From DATKIY01 sp035543875 (lineage in GTDB: Bacteria; Actinomycetota; Actinomycetes; JAHEKZ01), in contig DATKIY010000128.1 in NCBI GenBank assembly GCA_035543875.1, positions 1-5,315 of the forward strand: a DNA stretch of 5,315 nt. The letters are read 5' to 3'. Every line of letters starts with the position of its first letter. The stretch's first letter is position 1. Both the position numbers and the translations under genes were made by a program. Below, piece by piece: positions 1-5,315 of this stretch. A model generated the notes under the pieces. The model had not been told where the DNA came from and ran no database searches. It was given only the letters and a program-made list of their open reading frames with translations.

Positions 1-1
1 T

Positions 2-109
2 TTCTTGGAACTCACGCTCCATCCCAACAGCTACGACTACCGATACCGGTCAACGTTGGGATCGCAGAGCAACTTTATCGATCAAGGTGTCGACGTACCC
101 TGCCACTGA
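2..109 (+). CDS. C-terminal end of a probable metallophosphoesterase (5' end outside window)
   Basis: Frame 2 is open from the window edge to a TGA at 107-109 and gives 35 residues. They contain LTLHPNSYDYRY, then a short linker, FIDQG and a terminal CH. From memory, many actinobacterial calcineurin-like metallophosphoesterases end in this pattern: a β-strand LTLHP-x-x-Y-x-aromatic, then F-x-D-x-G and a final Cys-His. Such enzymes are usually secreted phosphohydrolases with a two-metal centre. That catalytic part lies upstream and cannot be seen, so activity is inferred only from the tail. Frame 1 is also open across this stretch (to about 245) but its translation is Arg/Pro/Ser-rich and resembles nothing. 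The gene reads toward the SulP gene but is separated from it by 307 nt, so a shared transcript is doubtful. Confidence 0.68.
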   Translation, partial: FLELTLHPNSYDYRYRSTLGSQSNFIDQGVDVPCH

Positions 110-117
110 CGTCAGTG
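104..117. promoter_or_regulatory. 14-bp perfect palindrome, possible operator
   Basis: CACTGACGTCAGTG is identical to its reverse complement and overlaps the stop codon of the upstream gene. With no loop it is a poor hairpin but a plausible site for a dimeric DNA-binding protein. A near copy of its core, TGACGTTA, lies at 138-145, exactly 31 bp away (about three helical turns). TGACGT or its complement also occurs inside coding regions of this window, for example near 1528, 3038, 3883, 4282, 4768 and 4958. The core alone is therefore not diagnostic. Function is unproven. Confidence 0.3.
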
Positions 118-294
118 CCGCACTCACTGCCCTGCGGTGACGTTAGGCGTCCATCCGCGCAGACGAACAAACCCACCTTTGCCAGACCAGACCGGATCAG
201 GCGCCCGACTTTATGGTCGACATCGAGTAGCCAACGCCGAACCTAAGCCATCACTGGTCCGAGACCAATCAGCGGTAGATCTTCCGCGCGCAGG

Positions 295-349
295 GGCCAG
301 CCGAGTCGCCGAACCGCGAATCAAACCCCGGTCGGGTCAATGGCTGGCC
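295..349 (+). repeat. 8-bp inverted repeat with 39-nt loop in the SulP leader
   Basis: GGCCAGCC (295-302) pairs perfectly with GGCTGGCC (342-349). Inside the loop, ACCC (325-328) can pair with GGGT (334-337), giving a nested small stem. The right arm shares positions 348-349 with the next hairpin (348-365), so in RNA the two structures compete at their junction. That arrangement can occur in regulatory leaders, but it matches no riboswitch class I recognise and may be chance. Confidence 0.35.
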
Positions 350-365
350 TATGTGCGGACATAGG
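348..365 (+). repeat. 7-bp hairpin/inverted repeat upstream of the SulP start
   Basis: CCTATGT, loop GCGG, then ACATAGG form a perfect 7-bp stem with a 4-nt loop, about 50 nt before the SulP start. There is no T-run after it, so it is not a typical intrinsic terminator. It could be an operator or a 5'-UTR hairpin. It covers an in-frame ATG at 351, which argues against that codon as the translation start. Confidence 0.45.
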
Positions 366-404
366 GCAGGCTGTGCCTTCCGACCAGGAACATCCACGGG
401 CTCG

Positions 405-411
405 AAAGGAG
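405..411 (+). promoter_or_regulatory. Ribosome binding site deciding the SulP start
   Basis: AAAGGAG ends 5 nt before the GTG at 417-419. The in-frame ATG at 351 lacks any such site and would add 22 residues that do not resemble SulP N-termini. Confidence 0.8.
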
Positions 412-416
412 CCAAC

Positions 417-2114
417 GTGTCAGGACTGGCCAAAGTGATGCCTCAGTCACTGGTGGGCTACAAACGCGCTTGGCTAACTGGCGACTTGGTAGCTGGGGTG
501 ACTTTAGCGGCGGTCGCTATTCCAGAGACGATGGGTTACACCTCAATCGCGCAAACTCCTGTCATCACCGGCCTGTACACAGTCATCTTTCCGACGATCG
601 TCTTTGCATTGTTGGGCTCATCGCGACTGCTCGTGGTTGGCGCCGACTCCGCAACCGCGGCCATCATGGCTGCAGGGCTAACTGGACTAGCGATCGCCGG
701 GCTGAAACCGTACTCGGAAGAATGGGTCGCCTTTAGCAGTTTGGTCGCGTTGGTGTGCGGCGTGATGCTGATCCTGGCGCGGCTACTTAGGCTCGGCTTT
801 CTCGGTGATTTTCTGAGTGCGTCAGTACTGATTGGCTTTCTGACAGGTGTCGGTATACAGGTCTTCACTGGTCAAATCCCCGACATGCTCGGCATCCCAA
901 AAGGAACCGGCAACTGGTTCGAGCAGCAGTGGTACACGATCACTCACGTCGCCGACGCCAACGGATGGACCGTCGTGTTCGCAGGCGGAACCCTGATCAT
1001 CATCTTGGGATTCAAGCGGTTCCTTCCGAAGGTTCCCGGAGCTGTCGTAGCAGTCCTGCTGTCCATCGCTCTGTCAGCCGCACTAGACGCGTCAGCGCAC
1101 GGAGTCGCGGTCATCGGCCCGGTGCAAGGAGGGTTCCCGCCGATCGGCCTGCCTCAAGGCCTCAGTTGGAGCGATATCCCAGAGGTCCTCGGCCTAGCGT
1201 TTTCCTGCTTTGTACTCATCATCGCGCAAAGTGCGGCGACCTCGCGCAGCTTCGCCATGAAACACAGCCAACGCGTCGATGTGAACCGAGACATTGTGGG
1301 ACTTAGCGGTGCCAGCGTTGCTGCCGGACTCAGCGGGACGTTCGTCGTGAACGGCAGCCCCACCAAAACCCAGATCCTCGATGAACAGCACGGCCGAACT
1401 CAGCTAGCCAACATCACGATGTCGGTCGTGGTGCTCATCGTGGTTCTCTTCCTCACTGGGCTGCTTACTGACATGCCAAAGTCGGTGTTAGCGGCGATCG
1501 TGTTCTTGATCGGTGTCGGACTCATCGACGTCACTGGCCTTAAGCGCATCCGGGCCGCACGCATGAGCGAGTTCATCATTGCCTTGCTTACTGCGATCGT
1601 GGTGTTCTCGGTGGGCGTCGAGCAGGGGATCATCTTGGCAATCGTGCTCTCGATTCTCGAAGTAATCCGACGGGCTTACTCACCCAAGGACTTCCTGGTC
1701 GGAGTCGACAAGGAGGGCGAACCGACTTACGAGGCGGCAACCCCGGGCACGCAGAGTCTGCCCGGGTTGTTGGTGTTCCGCTACGACGCCGAGTTGTTCT
1801 ACGCAAACGCCAGCCGGTTCGCTGACGATGTTCAGGCTCTGATCGCCGCGGCACCCACTAAGGTGCGTTGGCTCGTCCTGGACTGCTCGTCGATAACGGA
1901 CGTCGACTATTCGGCCAGCGTCACCCTTGCAGGACTGATCGAGGCGGTCCATGCAGACGGCGGAGTTTTCGCTCTCGCGGCTGTCGATCCCGACCTGCTG
2001 TCGCATCTCCAGACCTATGGCACTCTCGCCGACTTCGACAACGCCCACATCTACGGCACTGTGCTGGAAGCTGTGGAGGCTTTCCGCGAGACCGACATGG
2101 CTGGCTCGACGTAG
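417..2114 (+). CDS. SulP (SLC26-like) inorganic anion transporter with C-terminal STAS domain
   Basis: This is a membrane transporter of the SulP family, which moves sulfate, bicarbonate or other anions; the substrate here cannot be told. The GTG start at 417, chosen for its Shine-Dalgarno sequence, gives 565 residues, a normal family length. The N-terminal family motif PETMGY is at residues 36-41, followed by IAQTPVITGLYT. About a dozen hydrophobic segments run to roughly residue 430. A cytoplasmic STAS domain starts near residue 449, with its strand-plus-turn LDCSSITDVDYSAS around 488-501. The helix ends expected to form the anion site read GADSATAAI (75-83) and NGSPTKTQ (312-319). These differ from the GP-x and FSRT forms of textbook sulfate permeases. 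The latter part of a STAS turn usually reads SSG, and here it reads YSA. The TMEM175-like gene follows after 45 nt. No frameshift or truncation is seen. Family assignment is firm, substrate open. Confidence 0.95.
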   Translation: MSGLAKVMPQSLVGYKRAWLTGDLVAGVTLAAVAIPETMGYTSIAQTPVITGLYTVIFPTIVFALLGSSRLLVVGADSATAAIMAAGLTGLAIAGLKPYSEEWVAFSSLVALVCGVMLILARLLRLGFLGDFLSASVLIGFLTGVGIQVFTGQIPDMLGIPKGTGNWFEQQWYTITHVADANGWTVVFAGGTLIIILGFKRFLPKVPGAVVAVLLSIALSAALDASAHGVAVIGPVQGGFPPIGLPQGLSWSDIPEVLGLAFSCFVLIIAQSAATSRSFAMKHSQRVDVNRDIVGLSGASVAAGLSGTFVVNGSPTKTQILDEQHGRTQLANITMSVVVLIVVLFLTGLLTDMPKSVLAAIVFLIGVGLIDVTGLKRIRAARMSEFIIALLTAIVVFSVGVEQGIILAIVLSILEVIRRAYSPKDFLVGVDKEGEPTYEAATPGTQSLPGLLVFRYDAELFYANASRFADDVQALIAAAPTKVRWLVLDCSSITDVDYSASVTLAGLIEAVHADGGVFALAAVDPDLLSHLQTYGTLADFDNAHIYGTVLEAVEAFRETDMAGST

Positions 2115-2159
2115 CCCCGGTTGAGGGGAAGGCGGTCTCCGCACCGATACGCTGACTTA

Positions 2160-2747
2160 GTGGACAAGGGTCGGCTTGAGGCTTTTAGCGATGCGGTCAT
2201 CGCGATCATCATCACCATCATGGTCCTCGAATTGCGGGTTCCAAACGAGACAACCCTGGCAGCCTTGCGTGGACTGGGCGCGGTGTTCTTCTGTTACGTA
2301 TTGAGCTTCGTCCACCTCGGCATCTACTGGAACAACCACCATCACCTCATCAAGGCCGCCGACCGCATTACTGGCGGCGTGCTCTGGGCGAACCTCAACC
2401 TGCTGTTCTGGCTTTCTCTATTCCCATTCGCCACGGGCTGGATGGGTGAGAACGACTTCGCAGAGTTGCCAACCGCGGTATATGGAGCGGTGCTGCTCCT
2501 CGCAGCGATCGCGTACTACACGCTGCAGACCACGATTGTTGCCGCTCAACCCGACCCAACTCTGGACGCGGCGCTCGGTCGCGACCTCAAGGGAAAGCTC
2601 TCCCCTGTCATCTACGCGCTCGGCATCGCCATGGCATTCGTGAGCCCTTGGATATCGATTGCGCTCTATGCGTCTGTCGCGTTCATGTGGCTCGTGCCCG
2701 ACCGGCGGCTCGAACCTCTGATCGACACCGGGAACGCCCGCGACTGA
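2160..2747 (+). CDS. TMEM175-family (DUF1211) membrane protein, putative K+ channel subunit
   Basis: The 195-residue product starts RLEAFSDAVIAIIITIMVLEL. The Arg-x-x-x-Phe-Ser-Asp signature (R5, F9-S10-D11) opening the first helix marks bacterial TMEM175 proteins, whose studied members are tetrameric, K+-permeable channels in the cytoplasmic membrane. Six hydrophobic segments fit the family fold, at about residues 12-28, 36-57, 74-92, 105-127, 150-166 and 167-180. A polar WNNHHHL motif (57-63) follows the second helix, as in relatives that read IYW-x-NHH. Length is typical. The GTG at 2160 is preferred because relatives begin just before RLEAFSD. An in-frame TTG at 2121 would add 13 polar residues. 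Neither start has a clear Shine-Dalgarno sequence, so translation may depend on coupling to the SulP gene 45 nt upstream. Ion selectivity is inferred from the family. Confidence 0.88.
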   Translation: MDKGRLEAFSDAVIAIIITIMVLELRVPNETTLAALRGLGAVFFCYVLSFVHLGIYWNNHHHLIKAADRITGGVLWANLNLLFWLSLFPFATGWMGENDFAELPTAVYGAVLLLAAIAYYTLQTTIVAAQPDPTLDAALGRDLKGKLSPVIYALGIAMAFVSPWISIALYASVAFMWLVPDRRLEPLIDTGNARD

Positions 2748-2810
2748 AAGTGGCTCCATCGTCATGGCTCACCAGCCAACATGCGCTCTGCAGGCGCCTG
2801 TGAATGTCGA

Positions 2811-4313
2811 CTACGCAATCGTGCGAGCGATGCGCTCACCGGCGACGACCACGGGTAGCGCAGGGGTGGCGCGTGGCAGTTCCGGAAAGATCGAGGCGTC
2901 GGCGACGACAAGACCGTCGATCCCGTGAACCCGTCCGTCACCATCCGTGACTCCCCCAGTCTCCGCCGCACCCATGGCCGCAGTACCCGCAGGGTGCCAG
3001 TAATGGCTTTGAATGCGACGAATCCAAGCGTGCAGGGTGACGTCGTCGTACGCCCCCGGCACGCTGACCGCAGCCGCGAGCATCCGCGAAAGCTCAGGTT
3101 GGGTCAACCATTCGCGAACTTCCCGAAGTCCGTCCGAGATTGCCTGAACGTCTTGCGGCTCATCCAGGTACGCGTGGTCGACGCTAGCTCGCACAGTTGG
3201 GTCTGCCGAGGACAGCCGCACGCGACCGCGCGAGAGCGGTGTGAGCAGGCCCACGGGGAACACGCACTTCCAACCTGTTGCCGAGCCAACCAGCGGCTCG
3301 ATCCACGGAAACACATGAAGGTCATAGGGCCCGTCGGCGACCGACGAACGAAGTTTCGCTATCGCGCCCTCCTCCGCCAGCGGGCGATCGGCGGCGAACG
3401 CGGCCAACTCGGCAGCAAGCGATTCCGATGCTTCAAACTCCAGTGTCGCGACCGGGTGGTCATGCAAATTCGCACCTACCCCAGGAGCGTCGATCTGTAC
3501 GTTCACACCGAGCCGAGCTAACTCCGCTGCCGGACCAACGCCCGATCGCTGCAACACCTCGACCGTGCCATATACCCCTGCGCTCAGCACCACAAGGTCT
3601 GCACCGATGCGGTGCTCCGCACCATCAACGAGAACATCGACGCCAACCGCGTGACCGTCCTTGATGGCAACCCGGACAACGACGACGTCGCCAATAACCT
3701 GAAGTCGACCAGAGGTCCGCACCGGGTCGAGGTAGCCGAATGAAGCATTCCATCGAGAGTTGTCGACCACGTTGACCGGGCATTGGCTTACAGAGATCTC
3801 GCCGTCAAAGCTCAGCAGGTCGTCGATCGCAGGTACGCCAGCCGCAACGGCAGCGTCCAGCACTGCTCGTTGAAGCGGCTGCACGTCAGCTGCAGCCGGG
3901 GTGTTGACCTGCATCCGCTCAACCGCCGCGTGCAAAAGCGGCGTCAGGTCTTCGGCGGACCAGCCCGTCAACCCAGATCTAGACCACCGGTCGTAATCGC
4001 CTCGCCAGCCGATGCTTTGCGAACAGCCATTGTGAGACGAACACCCACCGACGACGCGAGCCCGCGAGAATGTCAGCAAGTCACCGGAAGTACTCGCTCC
4101 GGCATAGCCCCAGTCGTGTGTCTCGGGCAACCTGCGCGAGTCAAGCAACTCAACAGGCCAGCGTCCCGCTTCGCGCGGTCCGTAGTCCGGGCCGGCCTCA
4201 AGCGCAAGGACGTCGCGATCGCCTCTCTCTGCTAACCGACCGGCTACAACCGCCCCTGCAGTGCCTACGCCAACCACAACAACGTCAGCCCATTCGGGCA
4301 GCTGGACACTCAA
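2811..4313 (-). CDS. GMC-family FAD-dependent oxidoreductase, choline-oxidase-like flavin site
   Basis: This is a cytoplasmic flavoenzyme of the glucose-methanol-choline family, which oxidises alcohols to aldehydes or ketones. The 500-residue length is normal. An N-terminal Rossmann motif GVGTAG (15-20) is followed by the ribose-binding acid in LEAGP (E39). RARVVGGCSSHNG (84-96) is the flavin-contact stretch, and H94 aligns with the histidine that binds FAD covalently in choline oxidase. A GMC signature-2-like segment ending SGVG is at about 246-260, and NLHDHP is at 282-287. HPAGTAAMG begins with the catalytic-type H440. The end, GLVVADASIFPELPRATPALP..., is standard except that the second catalytic position (usually His or Asn) reads Thr483. 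There is no signal peptide. The TTG start at 4313 is chosen because GGAGG lies 6 nt before it; a GTG at 4355 would add 14 residues with no site. The substrate is unknown. The gene converges on the TMEM175-like gene with a 63-bp gap. Confidence 0.93.
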   Translation of the reverse strand: MSVQLPEWADVVVVGVGTAGAVVAGRLAERGDRDVLALEAGPDYGPREAGRWPVELLDSRRLPETHDWGYAGASTSGDLLTFSRARVVGGCSSHNGCSQSIGWRGDYDRWSRSGLTGWSAEDLTPLLHAAVERMQVNTPAAADVQPLQRAVLDAAVAAGVPAIDDLLSFDGEISVSQCPVNVVDNSRWNASFGYLDPVRTSGRLQVIGDVVVVRVAIKDGHAVGVDVLVDGAEHRIGADLVVLSAGVYGTVEVLQRSGVGPAAELARLGVNVQIDAPGVGANLHDHPVATLEFEASESLAAELAAFAADRPLAEEGAIAKLRSSVADGPYDLHVFPWIEPLVGSATGWKCVFPVGLLTPLSRGRVRLSSADPTVRASVDHAYLDEPQDVQAISDGLREVREWLTQPELSRMLAAAVSVPGAYDDVTLHAWIRRIQSHYWHPAGTAAMGAAETGGVTDGDGRVHGIDGLVVADASIFPELPRATPALPVVVAGERIARTIA

Positions 4314-4319
4314 CGGCGA

Positions 4320-4324
4320 CCTCC
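4320..4324 (-). promoter_or_regulatory. Ribosome binding site deciding the GMC start (TTG)
   Basis: On the minus strand GGAGG is followed by a 6-nt spacer and TTG (4313-4311). The upstream in-frame GTG at 4355-4353 is preceded by a pyrimidine-rich stretch with no Shine-Dalgarno sequence. The TTG start also places the FAD motif at residue 15, as usual in GMC proteins. Confidence 0.65.
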
Positions 4325-4402
4325 ATAGGGGTTCAGCTGACGCTAGCGAACGCACGGAAGATGTATGCGCACGGGCAAAGACGCGATCGTATGGACCGTG
4401 GC

Positions 4403-4416
4403 AGGACCGTAGTCCT
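4403..4416. promoter_or_regulatory. Inverted repeat in the probable GMC promoter region
   Basis: AGGAC-CGTA-GTCCT is a perfect 5-bp inverted repeat about 90-105 nt upstream of the GMC start. On the minus strand it sits between a -35-like TTGACT (4426-4421) and a -10-like TACGAT (4391-4386). Those two are 29 nt apart, too far to form one promoter, so the promoter itself is unresolved. The repeat could be an operator. GGACCGT also occurs as a direct repeat (4393-4399 and 4404-4410). Confidence 0.25.
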
Positions 4417-4435
4417 CAGGAGTCAACGTCACCAC

Positions 4436-4454
4436 AGGCGAGCAGCCGCCGCCT
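4436..4454 (-). terminator. Weak stem-loop after the secreted-protein gene
   Basis: AGGCG (4436-4440) pairs with CGCCT (4450-4454) across a 9-nt loop, starting 24 nt past the stop codon of the upstream minus-strand gene. It is GC-rich but short and has no T-run, so it is only a tentative termination signal. It may simply be GC-rich spacer. Confidence 0.2.
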
Positions 4455-4477
4455 CTTCGGGGAGATATCGCTAAGAC

Positions 4478-5020
4478 CTAGCTCATAAGGCTGCAAATGC
4501 TCGTTACGTTGCCGCGCGCACTTGAGATTAGCGAGAAGCCGTCTTGCGTTCCGTCGAAGGTTAGGTTGCCAGTGGCGAGCACCCAACCGGTGTCGACCAT
4601 GGGTGTTGTCCAGCGTCCCGTACCCCGGTAGGCCGTCCCGTCTGCCGTGAAGAACGTGGGACCTGAGATTGCAAACGTACGCGAGAACCCCGTGTCATCT
4701 CTCACCCAGGTGACGAAGAGTTGCCCACCAGCGAACCCGCGAACGACAGCGCCAGACTCGTCGACGAACGTCAGCGAATGCGTGCGACCACGCACGGTCG
4801 CGGTCATTGGAAAGTCACAAACGTCTGGGAACGGGATGTCAACCTCGAAGGAAGTCGGAGGATTTCTGATCGGCTCTGCCGCGGAAGCTACTGGGAGCGG
4901 GGCAAGGGTTGACGCAAGGAAGGCTAACAATGCGAGCACAACGCGGGCTCCGCGCCATGACGTTGCCGTCCGAGCGCTGCTAGGACTCATGGCTGGGTGG
5001 TTCCGGGTGAAAATCTTCAC
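4478..5020 (-). CDS. Secreted two-cysteine protein of unknown function
   Basis: The product has 180 residues. A polar, positively charged N-region (K2, R6, R17, R23, R26) precedes a hydrophobic core at about 27-40 (VVLALLAFLASTLA). A signal-peptidase-I type site ASA|A follows at 45-48, so a mature protein of about 133 residues should be exported by Sec. The mature part is rich in β-forming and Gly/Thr residues and has only two cysteines, C68 (in VCDFP) and C176 near the C-terminus, well placed for one disulfide. I recognise no named domain. Short exported actinobacterial proteins with an N-terminal C-[DG]-F-P and a late Cys seem familiar, but without known function. The GTG start at 5020 is preferred because GGGAG lies 5 nt before it. 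An ATG at 4990 would drop 10 residues and still leave a signal peptide. It reads toward the GMC gene across a 164-nt gap and is probably a separate unit. Confidence 0.8.
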   Translation of the reverse strand: MKIFTRNHPAMSPSSARTATSWRGARVVLALLAFLASTLAPLPVASAAEPIRNPPTSFEVDIPFPDVCDFPMTATVRGRTHSLTFVDESGAVVRGFAGGQLFVTWVRDDTGFSRTFAISGPTFFTADGTAYRGTGRWTTPMVDTGWVLATGNLTFDGTQDGFSLISSARGNVTSICSLMS

Positions 5021-5025
5021 GGTCG

Positions 5026-5030
5026 CTCCC
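5026..5030 (-). promoter_or_regulatory. Ribosome binding site of the secreted-protein gene
   Basis: GGGAG on the minus strand, with a 5-nt spacer to the GTG at 5020-5018. It supports this GTG over the downstream ATG at 4990, which has only a weak GGAA 10 nt away. Confidence 0.6.
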
Positions 5031-5120
5031 GTTATCGAGACCCCGAGTTCCGTTGGCGACGCTACAACGCTTTACGGTTCGTAGCCAAGACTTCAGGTAG
5101 GCGTACATCAGTCCCTTGAA

Positions 5121-5132
5121 TGTTCCAGAACA
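5121..5132. promoter_or_regulatory. Short inverted repeat in the divergent spacer
   Basis: TGTTC-CA-GAACA is a perfect 5-bp inverted repeat lying between the two divergent genes (5021-5243), about 110 nt from each start. It could be an operator for either gene. It is not the actinobacterial LexA box, whose half-sites have the opposite order (GAAC-N4-GTTC). The rest of the spacer shows no clear promoter pair; CATATT at 5150-5155 is a possible but unsupported -10. Confidence 0.25.
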
Positions 5133-5233
5133 CGAGCGCCTGGCACAGCATATTCACAGTCGCTGACGTCGACACGCTCTTGCGGAGGCATGTCGTGCGG
5201 AGGAGACTGCCAGCCAAGTCAACAGCGGAGAGT

Positions 5234-5237
5234 GGAG
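5234..5237 (+). promoter_or_regulatory. Ribosome binding site of the GYD-domain gene
   Basis: GGAG with a 6-nt spacer to the ATG at 5244. It decides against an in-frame ATG at 5190, whose nearest AGG ends only 1 nt before it. Confidence 0.65.
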
Positions 5238-5243
5238 TTTGTA

Positions 5244-5315
5244 ATGGCCAAATACCTAATAAAAGCTTCCTACAGCAGCCAAGGCATCAAGGGCGTGATG
5301 GCAGAAGGCGGCAGC
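5244..5315 (+). CDS. GYD-domain protein, N-terminal part (3' end outside window)
   Basis: The 24 visible residues, beginning MAKYLIKASYSSQGIKGV and continuing MAEGGS, match the characteristic opening of GYD-domain proteins: M-x-x-Y-[LI]-x-x-x-x-Y-[ST]-x-x-G-[IV]-[KR]-G, then a conserved E-G-G-[ST]. These are small single-domain proteins of about 95-110 residues with a ferredoxin-like fold and no established function. The defining Gly-Tyr-Asp triplet would lie beyond the window edge. The ATG at 5244 has a well-spaced GGAG. An in-frame ATG at 5190 would add 18 residues rich in Cys, Gln and Arg that are foreign to the family. The gene is divergent from the secreted-protein gene. Confidence 0.82.
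   Translation, partial: MAKYLIKASYSSQGIKGVMAEGGS

Larger units (their letters stand above)
110..416 (+). other. Gene-free leader upstream of the SulP gene, rich in inverted repeats
   Basis: No supported gene lies here. An open frame from 137 to 364 has an Arg/Pro-rich translation with no recognisable motif and no Shine-Dalgarno sequence. The stretch holds TGGTC-CGA-GACCA at 255-267, a long-range inverted repeat at 295-302/342-349, a compact hairpin at 348-365, and the SulP ribosome binding site at 405-411. I could not find a convincing -35/-10 pair. It presumably holds the SulP promoter and 5' untranslated region, but the transcription start cannot be placed from sequence. Confidence 0.5.

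Noticed and set aside
137..364. 75-codon open frame in the leader before the SulP gene
   Set aside because: Arg/Pro-rich translation with no motif, no Shine-Dalgarno sequence, and overlap with the hairpins. It looks like chance in GC-rich DNA.
351..416. 22-residue N-terminal extension of the SulP protein from ATG 351
   Set aside because: The ATG is inside a hairpin and has no ribosome site, the extension is unlike the family, and GTG 417 has AAAGGAG at ideal spacing.
1680..2144. 154-codon minus-strand open frame opposite the SulP STAS domain
   Set aside because: It is a shadow of the well-supported SulP frame, with no recognisable domain.
2790..2801. CAGGCGCCTG palindrome in the convergent gap as a bidirectional terminator
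   Set aside because: A stem of only three pairs remains after leaving a loop, and there is no T-run on either strand.
2925..3664. Long plus-strand open frames (up to 198 codons) across the GMC gene
   Set aside because: They are antisense to a clear GMC coding region, have biased composition (Arg/His/Pro) and no family motif.
2811..4313. Assignment of the GMC gene as mycofactocin-linked MftG
   Set aside because: No mycofactocin genes are nearby, and the GGCSSHN and C-terminal motifs look closer to the choline-oxidase type.
5118..5130. GAA-nn-TTC-nn-GAA pattern resembling a eukaryotic heat-shock element
   Set aside because: Bacteria do not use that factor. The simple inverted repeat inside it is listed instead.

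Overview
This 5.3-kb window holds ordinary accessory/housekeeping chromosome of what looks like an actinobacterium (Actinomycetota). The evidence is fairly high G+C with long spurious open frames opposite the genes, frequent GTG/TTG start codons, and gene families common in that phylum: a SulP anion transporter with STAS domain, a bacterial TMEM175-type channel, a GMC flavoprotein, a small secreted protein and a GYD-domain protein. Genus cannot be fixed from the sequence. I see no mobile element, CRISPR array, tRNA, rRNA or phage gene, and no convincing multi-gene system.

Layout. Positions 2-109 (+) are the last 35 codons of a gene whose ending resembles actinobacterial metallophosphoesterases. 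Positions 110-416 form a gene-free leader with several inverted repeats, ending in a good ribosome binding site. Positions 417-2114 (+) encode the SulP transporter, and 2160-2747 (+) encode the TMEM175-like membrane protein, 45 nt downstream and probably co-transcribed. After a short convergent gap come two genes on the minus strand: the GMC oxidoreductase (4313-2811) and, upstream of it, a secreted two-cysteine protein of unknown function (5020-4478). A divergent spacer (5021-5243) leads to a plus-strand GYD-domain gene that runs off the window after 24 codons.

How the genes fit together. The two ion-transport proteins may work as a pair (anion uptake plus a monovalent-cation leak or channel), but this rests on adjacency alone. 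The GMC enzyme, secreted protein and GYD protein look like independent units. The most interesting gene is the GMC enzyme. It carries the flavin-attachment motif known from choline oxidase (GGCSSHN), yet by eye it lacks the substrate-pocket glutamate and the second His/Asn active-site residue of that enzyme. It therefore probably acts on another alcohol, or in another way. The SulP protein also has uncommon residues at the two helix ends that form the anion site in this family.
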